A DNA stretch of 64,000 nucleotides from Prevotella sp. (GTDB lineage Bacteria > Bacteroidota > Bacteroidia > Bacteroidales > Bacteroidaceae). Shown here piece by piece: positions 16,796 to 30,687 of this stretch. The stretch is from NCBI GenBank assembly GCA_017545045.1, contig JAFYDA010000002.1:1-64000 (forward strand), read 5' to 3'. The notes beneath the pieces are model-generated. The model did no database searches, was not told the DNA's origin, and saw only the letters and a list, made by a program, of their open reading frames with translations. The position numbers and the translations under genes were made by a program. Position 1 is the stretch's first letter. Each line of letters begins with the position of its first letter.

Positions 16796-16849
16796 ATGCC
16801 TTGGAGCGTAATAAGTTCGAAACATGTGACATTGAATTCCGAAAATGCC

Positions 16850-16857
16850 TAACTTTG
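16850..16857 (+). promoter_or_regulatory. -7 element of the LacI-type regulator gene
   Basis: TAACTTTG fits the consensus. No -33 TTTG is present at the proper spacing. A start near 16864 leaves a very short leader before ATG 16877. Confidence 0.6.
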
Positions 16858-16876
16858 CACTAACTAAGAACCAAAG

Positions 16877-17902
16877 ATGGAAAAGACAACGCCGCTGACC
16901 ATGAAGGATATTGCACAGGAATTTGGAATTTCTGTGGCTACAGTGTCGCGTGCACTGAAGGATTCGTCGCGTATCAGTGAAGAGAGGCGACGTGCTATTC
17001 AGCAGTACGCACGCGAACATAATTTTTATCCTAATGTCATCGGTGAAGCACTACGTCTTAGCAGGGTGGCGACGTCAAAGGTCATTGGCGTTATCGTGCC
17101 GGAGTTCACGCATTATTATTTTAGCAGTATCTTGACAGGGATTGAGGAGACGGCCTTTGCGCATGGCTACTATATCATCGTGGCTCTCAGTAATGAGCAG
17201 TATGAGCGTGAGGCACGTCTCTGTGAGATGTTCCATCGGCTGAAGGTCTGTGGCGTCATTGTGTCGCAGGCGAAGGACACCCGCCACTATGAGCATTTTC
17301 AGAAACTGCAGGATTCTGGCATTCCCATCGTCTTCTATGACCGTATTTGTACGGGGGTGAATGCCAGCCGAGTAGTGGTTGACGATTATATGGGAGCTTA
17401 TAATGCTGTGGATTATCTGATAAGGACGGGATGTCGCCGGATAGCGTTCTACAGTGCTCCAATGCAGTTGGAAATCTCCAAGAATCGTTTCAACGGCTAT
17501 AAAGACGCCCTGCTGAAACACGGGCTTCCGTTTGACGAGAGTATGACGCGTATCTGTGACAATCGGCAGGATGCCGAGCTCATCACTCCTGATATGTTTG
17601 ACGGCGACCATTATCCCGATGCCTTCTTTGCTGTCAACGATGATACGGCCATAGGCATTCTCTATACTGTGAAGCGCATGGGACTGCGAGTGCCGGAGGA
17701 TATCAGTATCTGTGGCTTCACCAACGATCAGCGTGCCGTGGCCTGTGACCCCATGCTGACAACGGTTGAACAGCGAGGCAAGCGAGTAGGGGAGGAAACT
17801 GTCGAAATTCTTATTGACAAGGTGGAAGGGCATTCGCCAATTGACAAGGTGGAAAAGCGTGTGGTGCGAACGAGATTAATCATAAGAGGAACAACAAGAT
17901 AA
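16877..17902 (+). CDS. LacI-family transcriptional regulator of the starch locus
   Basis: The 341-residue protein has the LacI helix-turn-helix at residues 6-55 (TMKDIAQEFGISVATVSRAL, then the hinge region HNFYPNVIGEALRL). A periplasmic-binding-protein-like effector domain follows (VIGVIVPEFTHYYFSSIL, IPIVFYDRIC, GCRRIAFYSAP, PDAFFAVNDDTAIGIL, ISICGFTND). The effector is probably a malto-oligosaccharide, by context only. It is divergent from susC and leads an operon with the transporter gene 9 bp behind. The two LacI-type palindromes of the locus are its likely sites. Their constant distance upstream of -7 elements points to activation, not steric blocking. This differs from Bacteroides, where SusR controls sus. 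Confidence 0.92.
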   Translation: MEKTTPLTMKDIAQEFGISVATVSRALKDSSRISEERRRAIQQYAREHNFYPNVIGEALRLSRVATSKVIGVIVPEFTHYYFSSILTGIEETAFAHGYYIIVALSNEQYEREARLCEMFHRLKVCGVIVSQAKDTRHYEHFQKLQDSGIPIVFYDRICTGVNASRVVVDDYMGAYNAVDYLIRTGCRRIAFYSAPMQLEISKNRFNGYKDALLKHGLPFDESMTRICDNRQDAELITPDMFDGDHYPDAFFAVNDDTAIGILYTVKRMGLRVPEDISICGFTNDQRAVACDPMLTTVEQRGKRVGEETVEILIDKVEGHSPIDKVEKRVVRTRLIIRGTTR

Positions 17903-17911
17903 AATAATACA

Positions 17912-19222
17912 ATGAAACAGAAACCTGATTTGTCATTTTGGAAACTTTGGAACCTGAGCTTCGGATTCTTTGGCGTACAGATTGCCTACGCCTTGCAGAG
18001 TGCAAACATTTCGCGAATTTTCCGCACGCTTGGTGCTGATCCTCATTCGCTGTCATTTTTCTGGATATTACCCCCGTTAATGGGAATCCTTGTGCAACCG
18101 ATTGTCGGAACGCTGAGCGACCGTACGTGGACACGCTTCGGGCGCCGCATTCCGTATCTGTTTATTGGTGCGGCTGTGGCTGTGGGTGTCATGTGCCTGC
18201 TGCCTAATGCGGGGAGTTTCGGCATGGCAGTCGGTACGGCGCTTATTTTTGGCCTTATAGCCCTGATGCTGCTCGACACCTCTATTAATATGGCAATGCA
18301 GCCGTTCAAAATGCTGGTGGGCGACATGGTCAACGAAGAACAGAAGGCAAAAGCATATTCTATCCAGTCGTTCCTCTGTAATGCAGGTAGTATAGTGGGC
18401 TTTCTCTTTCCGTTTTTCTTCACGTGGATAGGTTTGAAGAATGTCGCCCCCGAGGGTGTTGTGCCCGACTCCGTTATTTGGTCGTTCTATTGTGGGGCTG
18501 CCATTCTCATTCTCTGTGTTATCTACACTGTGGCCAAAGTCAGGGAGTGGACACCAAAGGAATATGCAGAGTATAATGAGTCACAAGAGTCACAAGAGTC
18601 CCATGACTCTGCCAATTGGCTGACATTGCTGAAGAATGCTCCTTCCACATTTTGGAAGGTTGGGCTGGTGCAGTTCTTCTGTTGGGCTGGTATGCTTTTC
18701 ATGTGGACCTATGTCGTCGATGCCGTTTCCGAGACTGTTTGGGAAACGATAGATCCTACGACCACTGCTTATCAAGAAGCCGCCAACTGGACGGGTGTGC
18801 TCTATGCCCTTCAGGCTTTGGGCTCTGTAGTTTGGGCTATGCTCCTGCCCCGCTTCTCCAATACGAAACTTGCCTATTCGGTGAGTCTGGTGCTGGGCGG
18901 ACTGGGTTTCCTGCTTATACCGCTTATTCACGATATGTATGGTCAGATACTGCCCTTCCTGCTAGTTGGTTGCGGTTGGGCGGCTATGCTGGCCATGCCC
19001 TTCACCTTTGTCACTAACGCCTTGCAAGGCTATGGTCACATGGGGGCGTATCTAGGCTTGTTCAACGGTACCATCTGCGTACCGCAGATTGTGGCGGCTC
19101 TCTGTGGCGGTGCCATTCTGTCGCTTGTCGGTCACCATCAGTCTTCAATGATGTTTGTTGCAGGTGTCTGTTTCTTGATTGGTTCAGTCTGCGTGTTCAT
19201 TATTAAGAATGAAAAGAAATAG
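17912..19222 (+). CDS. MFS/GPH-type maltose or maltodextrin transporter
   Basis: The 436-residue inner-membrane protein has about 12 hydrophobic segments. The start, [23 protein letters not shown], and the loop [17 protein letters not shown] (a GRR-type MFS loop 2-3 motif) are typical of the SLC45/GPH-like sugar symporters. Family members near sus genes carry maltose or glucose with protons. The Ser-rich repeat [11 protein letters not shown] in the central loop (about residues 222-232) comes from a short in-frame DNA repeat (gagtcacaa). It is co-transcribed with the regulator gene (9 bp gap), and its transcript can end at the hairpin at 19256-19290. Substrate is inferred from context. Confidence 0.9.
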   Translation: MKQKPDLSFWKLWNLSFGFFGVQIAYALQSANISRIFRTLGADPHSLSFFWILPPLMGILVQPIVGTLSDRTWTRFGRRIPYLFIGAAVAVGVMCLLPNAGSFGMAVGTALIFGLIALMLLDTSINMAMQPFKMLVGDMVNEEQKAKAYSIQSFLCNAGSIVGFLFPFFFTWIGLKNVAPEGVVPDSVIWSFYCGAAILILCVIYTVAKVREWTPKEYAEYNESQESQESHDSANWLTLLKNAPSTFWKVGLVQFFCWAGMLFMWTYVVDAVSETVWETIDPTTTAYQEAANWTGVLYALQALGSVVWAMLLPRFSNTKLAYSVSLVLGGLGFLLIPLIHDMYGQILPFLLVGCGWAAMLAMPFTFVTNALQGYGHMGAYLGLFNGTICVPQIVAALCGGAILSLVGHHQSSMMFVAGVCFLIGSVCVFIIKNEKK

Positions 19223-19223
19223 C

Positions 19224-19239
19224 GTGCAAACGTTTGCAC
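19224..19239. promoter_or_regulatory. Perfect LacI-family operator upstream of malQ
   Basis: GTGCAAACGTTTGCAC is a perfect 16-bp palindrome starting 2 nt after the transporter stop codon. Its centre (19231.5) is 68.5 bp upstream of the last base of the malQ -7 element, the same distance as at susC. Confidence 0.8.
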
Positions 19240-19255
19240 TTTATTATTCTTTATT

Positions 19256-19290
19256 AACCCGCTTTCAATGAACGGCGGGTTATTATTTTT
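19256..19290 (+). terminator. Intrinsic terminator after the transporter gene
   Basis: AACCCGC (19256-19262) pairs with GCGGGTT (19275-19281) with a 12-nt loop, followed by a T-rich tract (ATTATTTTT). It lies between the operator and the malQ promoter. Confidence 0.65.
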
Positions 19291-19292
19291 CG

Positions 19293-19300
19293 TAATTTTG
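19293..19300 (+). promoter_or_regulatory. malQ promoter -7 element
   Basis: TAATTTTG matches TAnnTTTG. There is no -33 TTTG, as at susC and the regulator gene. The start would be near 19307, leaving a short leader before ATG 19324. Confidence 0.6.
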
Positions 19301-19323
19301 CAGAAAACTAAATACCTAAGAAA

Positions 19324-25273
<5,950 letters not shown>

Positions 25274-25294
25274 GTTTTTTTAAGTTTTGAACTG

Positions 25295-25302
25295 CAAAGG
25301 TA
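25295..25302 (-). promoter_or_regulatory. -7 element of the phosphatase gene
   Basis: On minus, TACCTTTG fits TAnnTTTG. The upstream region is T-rich without an exact TTTG at 20 bp. Confidence 0.5.
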
Positions 25303-25367
25303 CAAAATAATTATTATTTAAAAACTAAAAATCATGAAAAGATGCTTTAGATATGCGAATTTTATTG

Positions 25368-25375
25368 TATCTTTG
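25368..25375 (+). promoter_or_regulatory. -7 element of the rpoN-purE-ispG operon
   Basis: TATCTTTG matches the consensus, with TTTA at 25346-25349 as a near -33 box, 18 bp away. This places the transcript start near 25382, downstream of the ATG at 25334, so translation must begin at ATG 25397. Confidence 0.6.
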
Positions 25376-25396
25376 CATCGTGTTCTTGCAAATGAT

Positions 25397-26044
25397 ATGG
25401 CAAAAAATCAAAAATGGCATGATGAATACTGGCTGTTATTAATGCAGATATACCTCTCCAAGCCTGTCGGCATGAAGCCTACATACAGTCGCGAGATGGT
25501 AAAGCTGGCATTAGAGCTGCACATTCATCCGACGACATTGACCGTTAAGATGCGCGAACTGAGTGCATTGGAGACGCCACGTATAGAGCGGATATGGAAC
25601 AATTACAGTCAAAATCCGCGCAAGTTGTCACGTGCCGCCAAGCTCTTGCGCGAGATGAAGGGCTTCGGGCGCGCCGATGAATTTTATGATGGCGTTGAGA
25701 CGGCCGAAACTTGGGAAAAAGACTGGGAGCCGATAGAGGGCCATGAGCCGTTGACTCCCGTCATGCTCATTTTGGTGCTTGACCTTTATTTCCGTCTGAC
25801 ACCGGCAACAATGGCCAAAGAAACCCCCGAGGTGCAGGAACTGGCTCGGCTTATGAAAGTGTCAACGGCTCTGGTGGTCGACTTGTTGGAGGTCTATCTT
25901 CATTGCGACCCCTGTCTGAAACGCCGTGATGTGACGTTCAGCCCGTTGCTGATACGTTGTCAGCAGATATGGCAGCGTTATGGCAATGGCGAACCCGAAG
26001 ATCTGGCCGAGCTGGCTGCCCAGTTGTGTGAATACTTCAAATAA
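25397..26044 (+). CDS. Unknown helical protein upstream of rpoN
   Basis: With the start at 25397 (the first ATG behind the promoter) the protein has 215 residues and begins MAKNQKWHDEYWLLLMQIYL. It is mostly helical and soluble. The segment SREMVKLALELHIHPTTLTVKMREL resembles a helix-turn-helix, and a second one may lie at about residues 145-175 (VQELARLMKVSTALVVDLLEVYL). No family is recognised. It is the first gene of a long operon, 18 bp before rpoN. DNA binding is a guess from the helix pattern. Confidence 0.8.
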   Translation: MAKNQKWHDEYWLLLMQIYLSKPVGMKPTYSREMVKLALELHIHPTTLTVKMRELSALETPRIERIWNNYSQNPRKLSRAAKLLREMKGFGRADEFYDGVETAETWEKDWEPIEGHEPLTPVMLILVLDLYFRLTPATMAKETPEVQELARLMKVSTALVVDLLEVYLHCDPCLKRRDVTFSPLLIRCQQIWQRYGNGEPEDLAELAAQLCEYFK

Positions 26045-26062
26045 ACATCAGCTAATGTTGGC

Positions 26063-27574
26063 ATGAGCGACAGATTAGGACAGGTACAAGAGCTGAAACA
26101 GGAACAGAAACTGGTGCAGAATATTTCGCAGCAGCAGTTGTTGCATGCCCAATTGGTGGAGCTGCCCATTGCGCAGCTGATAGACCGTGTCAATACAGAG
26201 ATGAACGACAATCCGGCATTGGAAATAGACTATGCCGACTATGATGATAGTCAAGATTACCCGGAATATTCTGATACGACAGAGAGTGACGGTACAAGCG
26301 ATGACTACGATGCTCAGCGCGACCGCGAAGACCGTGAGTCTGCTCTTGATGATGCGCTTCAGGGCATTGGCCGTGACGATGAGGATTTGCCTGTCTATCA
26401 AGGTGGCACAAACGTCAGTGAAGAGCGCGAGGAAATGGTGTATGGCAACTCTGTCTCTTTCTACGATCAGCTGAAAGAGCAGATGGGACTGGCTAACCTT
26501 ACAGAACGCGAAAGCTATATCATGGAGTATCTGATAGGTTCACTCGACGACGACGGACTGTTGCGAAAACCGATGGAAGCCATCAGCGATGAACTGGCTG
26601 TCTATCATAATTTAGACGTTGAACCTCAGGAAGTAGAGCGTGTGCTGGCTGTCTTGCATACGTTCGACCCCGCCGGCATTGGTGCCCGTTCACTACAGGA
26701 GTGTCTGTTGCTTCAGATTGAGCGGCGTGATGAGTCGAAGTTGAAGCAGCTGATGTTGCGTGTGGTGAATGACTATTTCGAAGAATTTACCAAGAAGCAC
26801 TGGGAACGCATACAGACTGTGCTGCGTTTGACCGACATGCAGGCAAAGGCGCTGTTCGGTGAATTGCGCCGTCTGAATCCGAAACCAGGAGCGTCTATGG
26901 GCGAGGTCATGGGCCATGGCTTACAGCAGATCATTCCCGACTTCATCGTTGACACTTTGGACGATGGCACCGTCACTTTCACGCTGAACCAGAGTGAACT
27001 GCCCGAGCTACAGGTGTCGCAATCGTTTGCCGACTCCATGAAGGAATATCAGCAGAACAAGGGAAATGTCAGCCGCCAGTCGAAGGAAGCGTTGCTATAT
27101 ATCAAGCAAAAGGTGGACTCAGCGCAGAACTTCATCGAGGCTATCCGTATGCGGCATCACACGCTGACAGTTACCATGAACGCCATCATCCAGCTACAGC
27201 ATCAGTTCTTCATCGATGGAGATGAAGCCTCGCTACGCCCCATGATCCTGAAGGATGTGGCAGAGCGTACAGGTCTCGACTTGTCGACCATTTCACGCGT
27301 CAGCAATTCAAAGTATGCTCAGACGCGTTGGGGCACATTTCCTCTGCGCTACTTCTTCAGTGACAGTTACACCACCGCGGAGGGCGAGGAATTGTCAACC
27401 CGCCGTATAAAGGCTGTGCTGCGTGACATCATTGCCGCCGAAGACAAAAGCAAGCCTCTTAGCGACGATGCTTTGTCCGGTCTGCTCAAGGAGCACGGCT
27501 TCCTCATTGCCCGTCGCACAGTAGCCAAATATCGTGAACAGTTAGGTATTCCCGTTGCAAGATTAAGACGATGA
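26063..27574 (+). CDS. rpoN: RNA polymerase sigma-54 factor
   Basis: The 503-residue sigma factor directs RNA polymerase to -24/-12 promoters and needs an AAA+ activator. Region I (residues 1-50) is Gln-rich with QLLHAQLVELPIAQLID. An acidic region II follows (about 55-110, many Asp and Glu). The core-binding domain contains LTERESYIMEYLIGSLDDDG and TFDPAGIGARSLQECLLLQ. The C-terminal part has the helix-turn-helix DVAERTGLDLSTISRVSNSKY and the RpoN box ARRTVAKYRE at about 483-492. It is full length. Its last codon overlaps the next gene (ATGA). No sigma-54 activator gene is in the window. Confidence 0.97.
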   Translation: MSDRLGQVQELKQEQKLVQNISQQQLLHAQLVELPIAQLIDRVNTEMNDNPALEIDYADYDDSQDYPEYSDTTESDGTSDDYDAQRDREDRESALDDALQGIGRDDEDLPVYQGGTNVSEEREEMVYGNSVSFYDQLKEQMGLANLTERESYIMEYLIGSLDDDGLLRKPMEAISDELAVYHNLDVEPQEVERVLAVLHTFDPAGIGARSLQECLLLQIERRDESKLKQLMLRVVNDYFEEFTKKHWERIQTVLRLTDMQAKALFGELRRLNPKPGASMGEVMGHGLQQIIPDFIVDTLDDGTVTFTLNQSELPELQVSQSFADSMKEYQQNKGNVSRQSKEALLYIKQKVDSAQNFIEAIRMRHHTLTVTMNAIIQLQHQFFIDGDEASLRPMILKDVAERTGLDLSTISRVSNSKYAQTRWGTFPLRYFFSDSYTTAEGEELSTRRIKAVLRDIIAAEDKSKPLSDDALSGLLKEHGFLIARRTVAKYREQLGIPVARLRR

Positions 27575-28191
27575 CACGTGAAAAGCAGATAATCATAGCG
27601 GCAAGGGTTGTGAGCATGGTCTTCACGCCGTTCTATCTTCCCATCCTTGGACTGGTGGCTTTGTTCTTCTTGAGTTATCTGAGCCAGTATCTGCCCAGCT
27701 ATAAGTTCTTTGTGTTGGCAGTTGTCTATTTCTTCACCATCCTGCTGCCAACGTTTCTCATCCATCTTTACCGCCGTTATCAGGGATGGTCGCTCATAGA
27801 ACTGGGACATAAAGAACGTCGTATTGTTCCCTATTTGATTTCTATCCTCTGCTATTATACCTGTCTCTATATCATGGAGCAGATGCATATTCCCTATTTC
27901 ATGCGCAGCATCGTTGCCAGTGCACTTGTCATTCAGATCGTGTGTGCGTTGATCAACGTGTGGTGGAAGATTTCCACGCATACGGCAGCCATCGGCGGTG
28001 TGGCAGGTGCTCTGCTCATCTTTTCCGAGCTGTTCAACTTTAACCCGATGTGGTGGTTTTCGCTCGTACTCCTCGTGGCTGGCATTTTGGGAACCAGTCG
28101 TATGATTCTACGGCAGCATTCGCTTGCGCAGGTTGTCGGTGGATTCTTGATTGGCTTCTTCTGTGCTGTGCTGACCATTGTCTATCTATAA
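27571..28191 (+). CDS. PAP2-like integral membrane protein
   Basis: The 206-residue protein has about six hydrophobic segments. The C-terminal half carries ISTHTAAIGGVAGALL and, further on, SRMILRQHSLAQVVGGFLIG. These resemble the second and third phosphatase motifs of the PAP2 superfamily (SxxT/H, then SRxxxxxHxxxQV). A clear first motif (KxxxxxxRP) is not evident; the nearest candidate is GHKERRIVPYL. It may be a phosphatase of lipid pyrophosphates or a degenerate relative. It is coupled to rpoN by a 4-nt overlap and followed by purE after 16 bp. Confidence 0.75.
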   Translation: MTREKQIIIAARVVSMVFTPFYLPILGLVALFFLSYLSQYLPSYKFFVLAVVYFFTILLPTFLIHLYRRYQGWSLIELGHKERRIVPYLISILCYYTCLYIMEQMHIPYFMRSIVASALVIQIVCALINVWWKISTHTAAIGGVAGALLIFSELFNFNPMWWFSLVLLVAGILGTSRMILRQHSLAQVVGGFLIGFFCAVLTIVYL

Positions 28192-28207
28192 AAATCAGAA
28201 TAATCGT

Positions 28208-28714
28208 ATGAAACCATTAGTAAGCATTATCATGGGCAGCACCAGTGACCTGCCCGTTATGGAGAAAGCCTGCAAACTGTTGGACGACCTGCAGGTGCCG
28301 TTCGAGGTCAATGCCTTGTCGGCTCACCGCACTCCCGATGCTGTCGAGGAGTTTGCCCGTAGTGCGAAGGGTCGTGGACTGAAAGTCATTATTGCGGGAG
28401 CCGGTATGGCAGCCGCGCTGCCAGGCGTTATTGCCGCCTCGACCACACTCCCTGTCATTGGCGTTCCCATAAAGGGCATGCTCGACGGGCTTGATGCCAT
28501 GCTCAGTATCATTCAAATGCCACCGGGCATTCCTGTTGCCACGGTTGGTGTAAATGGCGCACAGAATGCCGCTATTCTCGCTGTGGAGATGCTCGCCCTG
28601 AGTGATGAGGGCCTTGCCGACCGCCTCAGTGCCTACAAGACAGGGCTGAAGGAAAAGATTGAGAAAGCCAACAAGGAATTAGCCGAAGTGAAGTATGAGT
28701 ATAAGACGAATTAG
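28208..28714 (+). CDS. purE: N5-carboxyaminoimidazole ribonucleotide mutase (class I PurE)
   Basis: The 168-residue enzyme converts N5-CAIR to CAIR in purine synthesis. The family signature is intact: VSIIMGSTSDLPVM at the N-terminus (phosphate binding), SAHRTPDAVEEFA with the catalytic His, AGAGMAAALPGVIAA, and PVIGVPIKGMLDGLDAMLSI. The start at 28208 gives the usual N-terminus; an upstream ATG at 28178 lies inside the preceding gene. It overlaps the start of ispG by 20 bp, so the two genes are likely coupled. Confidence 0.96.
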   Translation: MKPLVSIIMGSTSDLPVMEKACKLLDDLQVPFEVNALSAHRTPDAVEEFARSAKGRGLKVIIAGAGMAAALPGVIAASTTLPVIGVPIKGMLDGLDAMLSIIQMPPGIPVATVGVNGAQNAAILAVEMLALSDEGLADRLSAYKTGLKEKIEKANKELAEVKYEYKTN

Positions 28715-30116
28715 TAGCGTTGCTCATGTAGGTAACATCGCCATCGGTGGTGATAATCCCATCCGTATTCAGTCGATGGCCACCACTGATACGAATGATA
28801 CGGAAGCCAGTGTGGCACAGGCCAAGCGAATCATCGATGCCGGTGGCGAACTGGTGCGCTTTACCACGCAGGGCACGCGTGAGGCGGAGAACATGAAGAA
28901 TATCTCTGCCCGTCTGAAGGCCGACGGCTATTGCCAGCCGCTTGTGGCCGACGTCCATTTTACGGCCCATACTGCTGACGTAGCGGCACAATACTGCGAG
29001 AAAGTGCGCATCAATCCCGGCAACTACGTGGATCCCGGCCGCACCTTTAAGCATTTGGAATACACCGACGAGGAGTATGCCGACGAGCTGAGGAAGATAG
29101 AAGCAAAGCTTATACCTTTTATTAATATATGCAAGGCTCACCACACGGCTGTGCGCATAGGCGTGAACCATGGTTCGCTCAGCGACCGCATCATGTCGCG
29201 CTACGGCGACACGCCCGAAGGCATCGTCGAGAGCTGCATGGAGTTCCTGCGCATCTTCCGGCGTGAGAACTTCAATGACGTGGTCATCAGCATCAAGGCC
29301 TCGAACACCGTTGTCATGGTCACTACAGTCCGCCTGTTGGTGAAGACGATGGACGCCGAGGACATGCACTACCCGCTGCACCTTGGTGTCACGGAAGCCG
29401 GTGAGGGTGAAGACGGGCGTATTAAGAGTGCCGTCGGTATAGGAGCATTGCTGACCGAGGGCATTGGCGACACCATCCGCGTCAGCCTTAGTGAGGAACC
29501 GGAATGTGAGATTCCCGTGGCCAGAAAACTGGTGGAACTCATTCCCGAGTGCGTACGTCTGCGTGCAGAAGCTGAGGCCAGCATCAAGGACGATACAATC
29601 ACCCTGGCCCTCGATGCCGTTGAGTCTGTTGCTGTGCCACAGCAACAAGCTGAACAGGAAACCTGGGAAACCTTGCAACTGAAGGCAGCCATGGCTGTTG
29701 GTGCCCTGCTCATCGACCGCAAGGCCACGAAGCTCGTCCTTTGTGCCGAGCGGTTTTCCCGCTCGGATCTCCAGTCTCTTGCCGACAGCATCCTTCAGGC
29801 AGCGCGCATCAAGTTTACAAAGACCGAATATATCTCGTGTCCGGGCTGCGGCCGCACGCTCTACAACTTGCAGGAGACCATTGCCCGTATCAAGGCTGCC
29901 ACTGGTCATCTGGTAGGGCTGAAGATTGGTATCATGGGCTGCATTGTCAACGGCCCCGGCGAGATGGCCGATGCCGACTATGGCTACGTCGGTGCCGGGC
30001 GTGGCAAGATTTCTCTCTACAAAGCCAAGGAGTGTGTGGAGAAGAACATCCCCGAGGAGGAGGCTGTTGATCGGCTGCTCCAATTGATATACAAAGATCA
30101 TCCATTAAAAAAATAG
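28695..30116 (+). CDS. ispG: 4-hydroxy-3-methylbut-2-enyl diphosphate synthase (IspG/GcpE), with insert
   Basis: The 473-residue iron-sulfur enzyme makes HMBPP from MEcPP in the MEP pathway. The N-terminal TIM barrel has RISSVAHVGNIAIGGDNPIRIQSM and LVADVHFTAH. The C-terminal [4Fe-4S] domain has CPGCGRTLYNLQ and GIMGCIVNGPGEMADADYG with the three Cys ligands. A stretch of about 80 residues (roughly 290-375) sits between the two domains and is absent from short enzymes such as that of E. coli. Three-domain IspG forms of plants and Bacteroidetes usually carry a larger insert, so this looks like a reduced version. It overlaps purE by 20 bp. Confidence 0.95.
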   Translation: MSIRRISSVAHVGNIAIGGDNPIRIQSMATTDTNDTEASVAQAKRIIDAGGELVRFTTQGTREAENMKNISARLKADGYCQPLVADVHFTAHTADVAAQYCEKVRINPGNYVDPGRTFKHLEYTDEEYADELRKIEAKLIPFINICKAHHTAVRIGVNHGSLSDRIMSRYGDTPEGIVESCMEFLRIFRRENFNDVVISIKASNTVVMVTTVRLLVKTMDAEDMHYPLHLGVTEAGEGEDGRIKSAVGIGALLTEGIGDTIRVSLSEEPECEIPVARKLVELIPECVRLRAEAEASIKDDTITLALDAVESVAVPQQQAEQETWETLQLKAAMAVGALLIDRKATKLVLCAERFSRSDLQSLADSILQAARIKFTKTEYISCPGCGRTLYNLQETIARIKAATGHLVGLKIGIMGCIVNGPGEMADADYGYVGAGRGKISLYKAKECVEKNIPEEEAVDRLLQLIYKDHPLKK

Positions 30117-30122
30117 AACATC

Positions 30123-30683
30123 ATGAAGCGAATCATCATTGCATGCCTCTCATTGTTGGTGCTGACGGCATGCCAGCAGAAAGCCCAAGTGGCTCAGAAT
30201 AACATGGCCGAGGAAAGCGCCGTTGAAACAGACACTGCCGAGTCAACACTGCAGGAGGGCTATGAAGTAGGCAATAAGTATATAGATTTTGAAATGGCAG
30301 CCCTGCAGGGCAACACCATCCGCCTGAGCGATTATGTGGCCAACAACCGTTATACGCTTGTCGACTTCTGGGCATCCTGGTGCGGACCCTGCCGTGCTGA
30401 GATGCCTACTGTTGTCAAGGCTTATACAGAATTCCACGGAAAGGGACTGGAGATCATTGGCGTGTCGCTTGACAACGAACGGTCTGCCTGGGCCGGTGCT
30501 GTGGAACAGCTGAACATGGCATGGCCGCAGATGAGCGACTTGAAGGGCTGGGACTGTTCCGGGGCTGCGCTCTACAACGTGCGCTCCATTCCGTCCAATG
30601 TCCTCATTGACCAGCAAGGCAAGATTGTTGCGAAGGACTTGCGGGGTGTCGGATTGCTCGACAAACTGGCAGAATTGCTTTAA
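30123..30683 (+). CDS. Thioredoxin-like lipoprotein (TlpA/ResA type)
   Basis: The 186-residue protein has a lipobox LTAC (Cys 17). A short linker rich in Glu and Thr leads to a thioredoxin fold of the AhpC/TSA-Redoxin group (about residues 50-186). The active site is FWASWCGPCRAEMP (Cys 87 and Cys 90), and the cis-Pro loop is VRSIPSNVLID. It probably reduces periplasmic disulfides or serves a cytochrome or peroxide pathway. The partner is unknown. It is 6 bp after ispG and 4 bp before the epimerase gene. Confidence 0.9.
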   Translation: MKRIIIACLSLLVLTACQQKAQVAQNNMAEESAVETDTAESTLQEGYEVGNKYIDFEMAALQGNTIRLSDYVANNRYTLVDFWASWCGPCRAEMPTVVKAYTEFHGKGLEIIGVSLDNERSAWAGAVEQLNMAWPQMSDLKGWDCSGAALYNVRSIPSNVLIDQQGKIVAKDLRGVGLLDKLAELL

Positions 30684-30687
30684 CCGC

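Noticed and set aside
25334..25396. ATG 25334 as start of the gene before rpoN
   Set aside because: The -7 promoter element TATCTTTG lies at 25368-25375, so the transcript would begin after this ATG.
28626..30101. A 491-codon minus-strand frame opposite ispG
   Set aside because: Antisense to a complete ispG with all Cys ligands; no recognisable protein feature.
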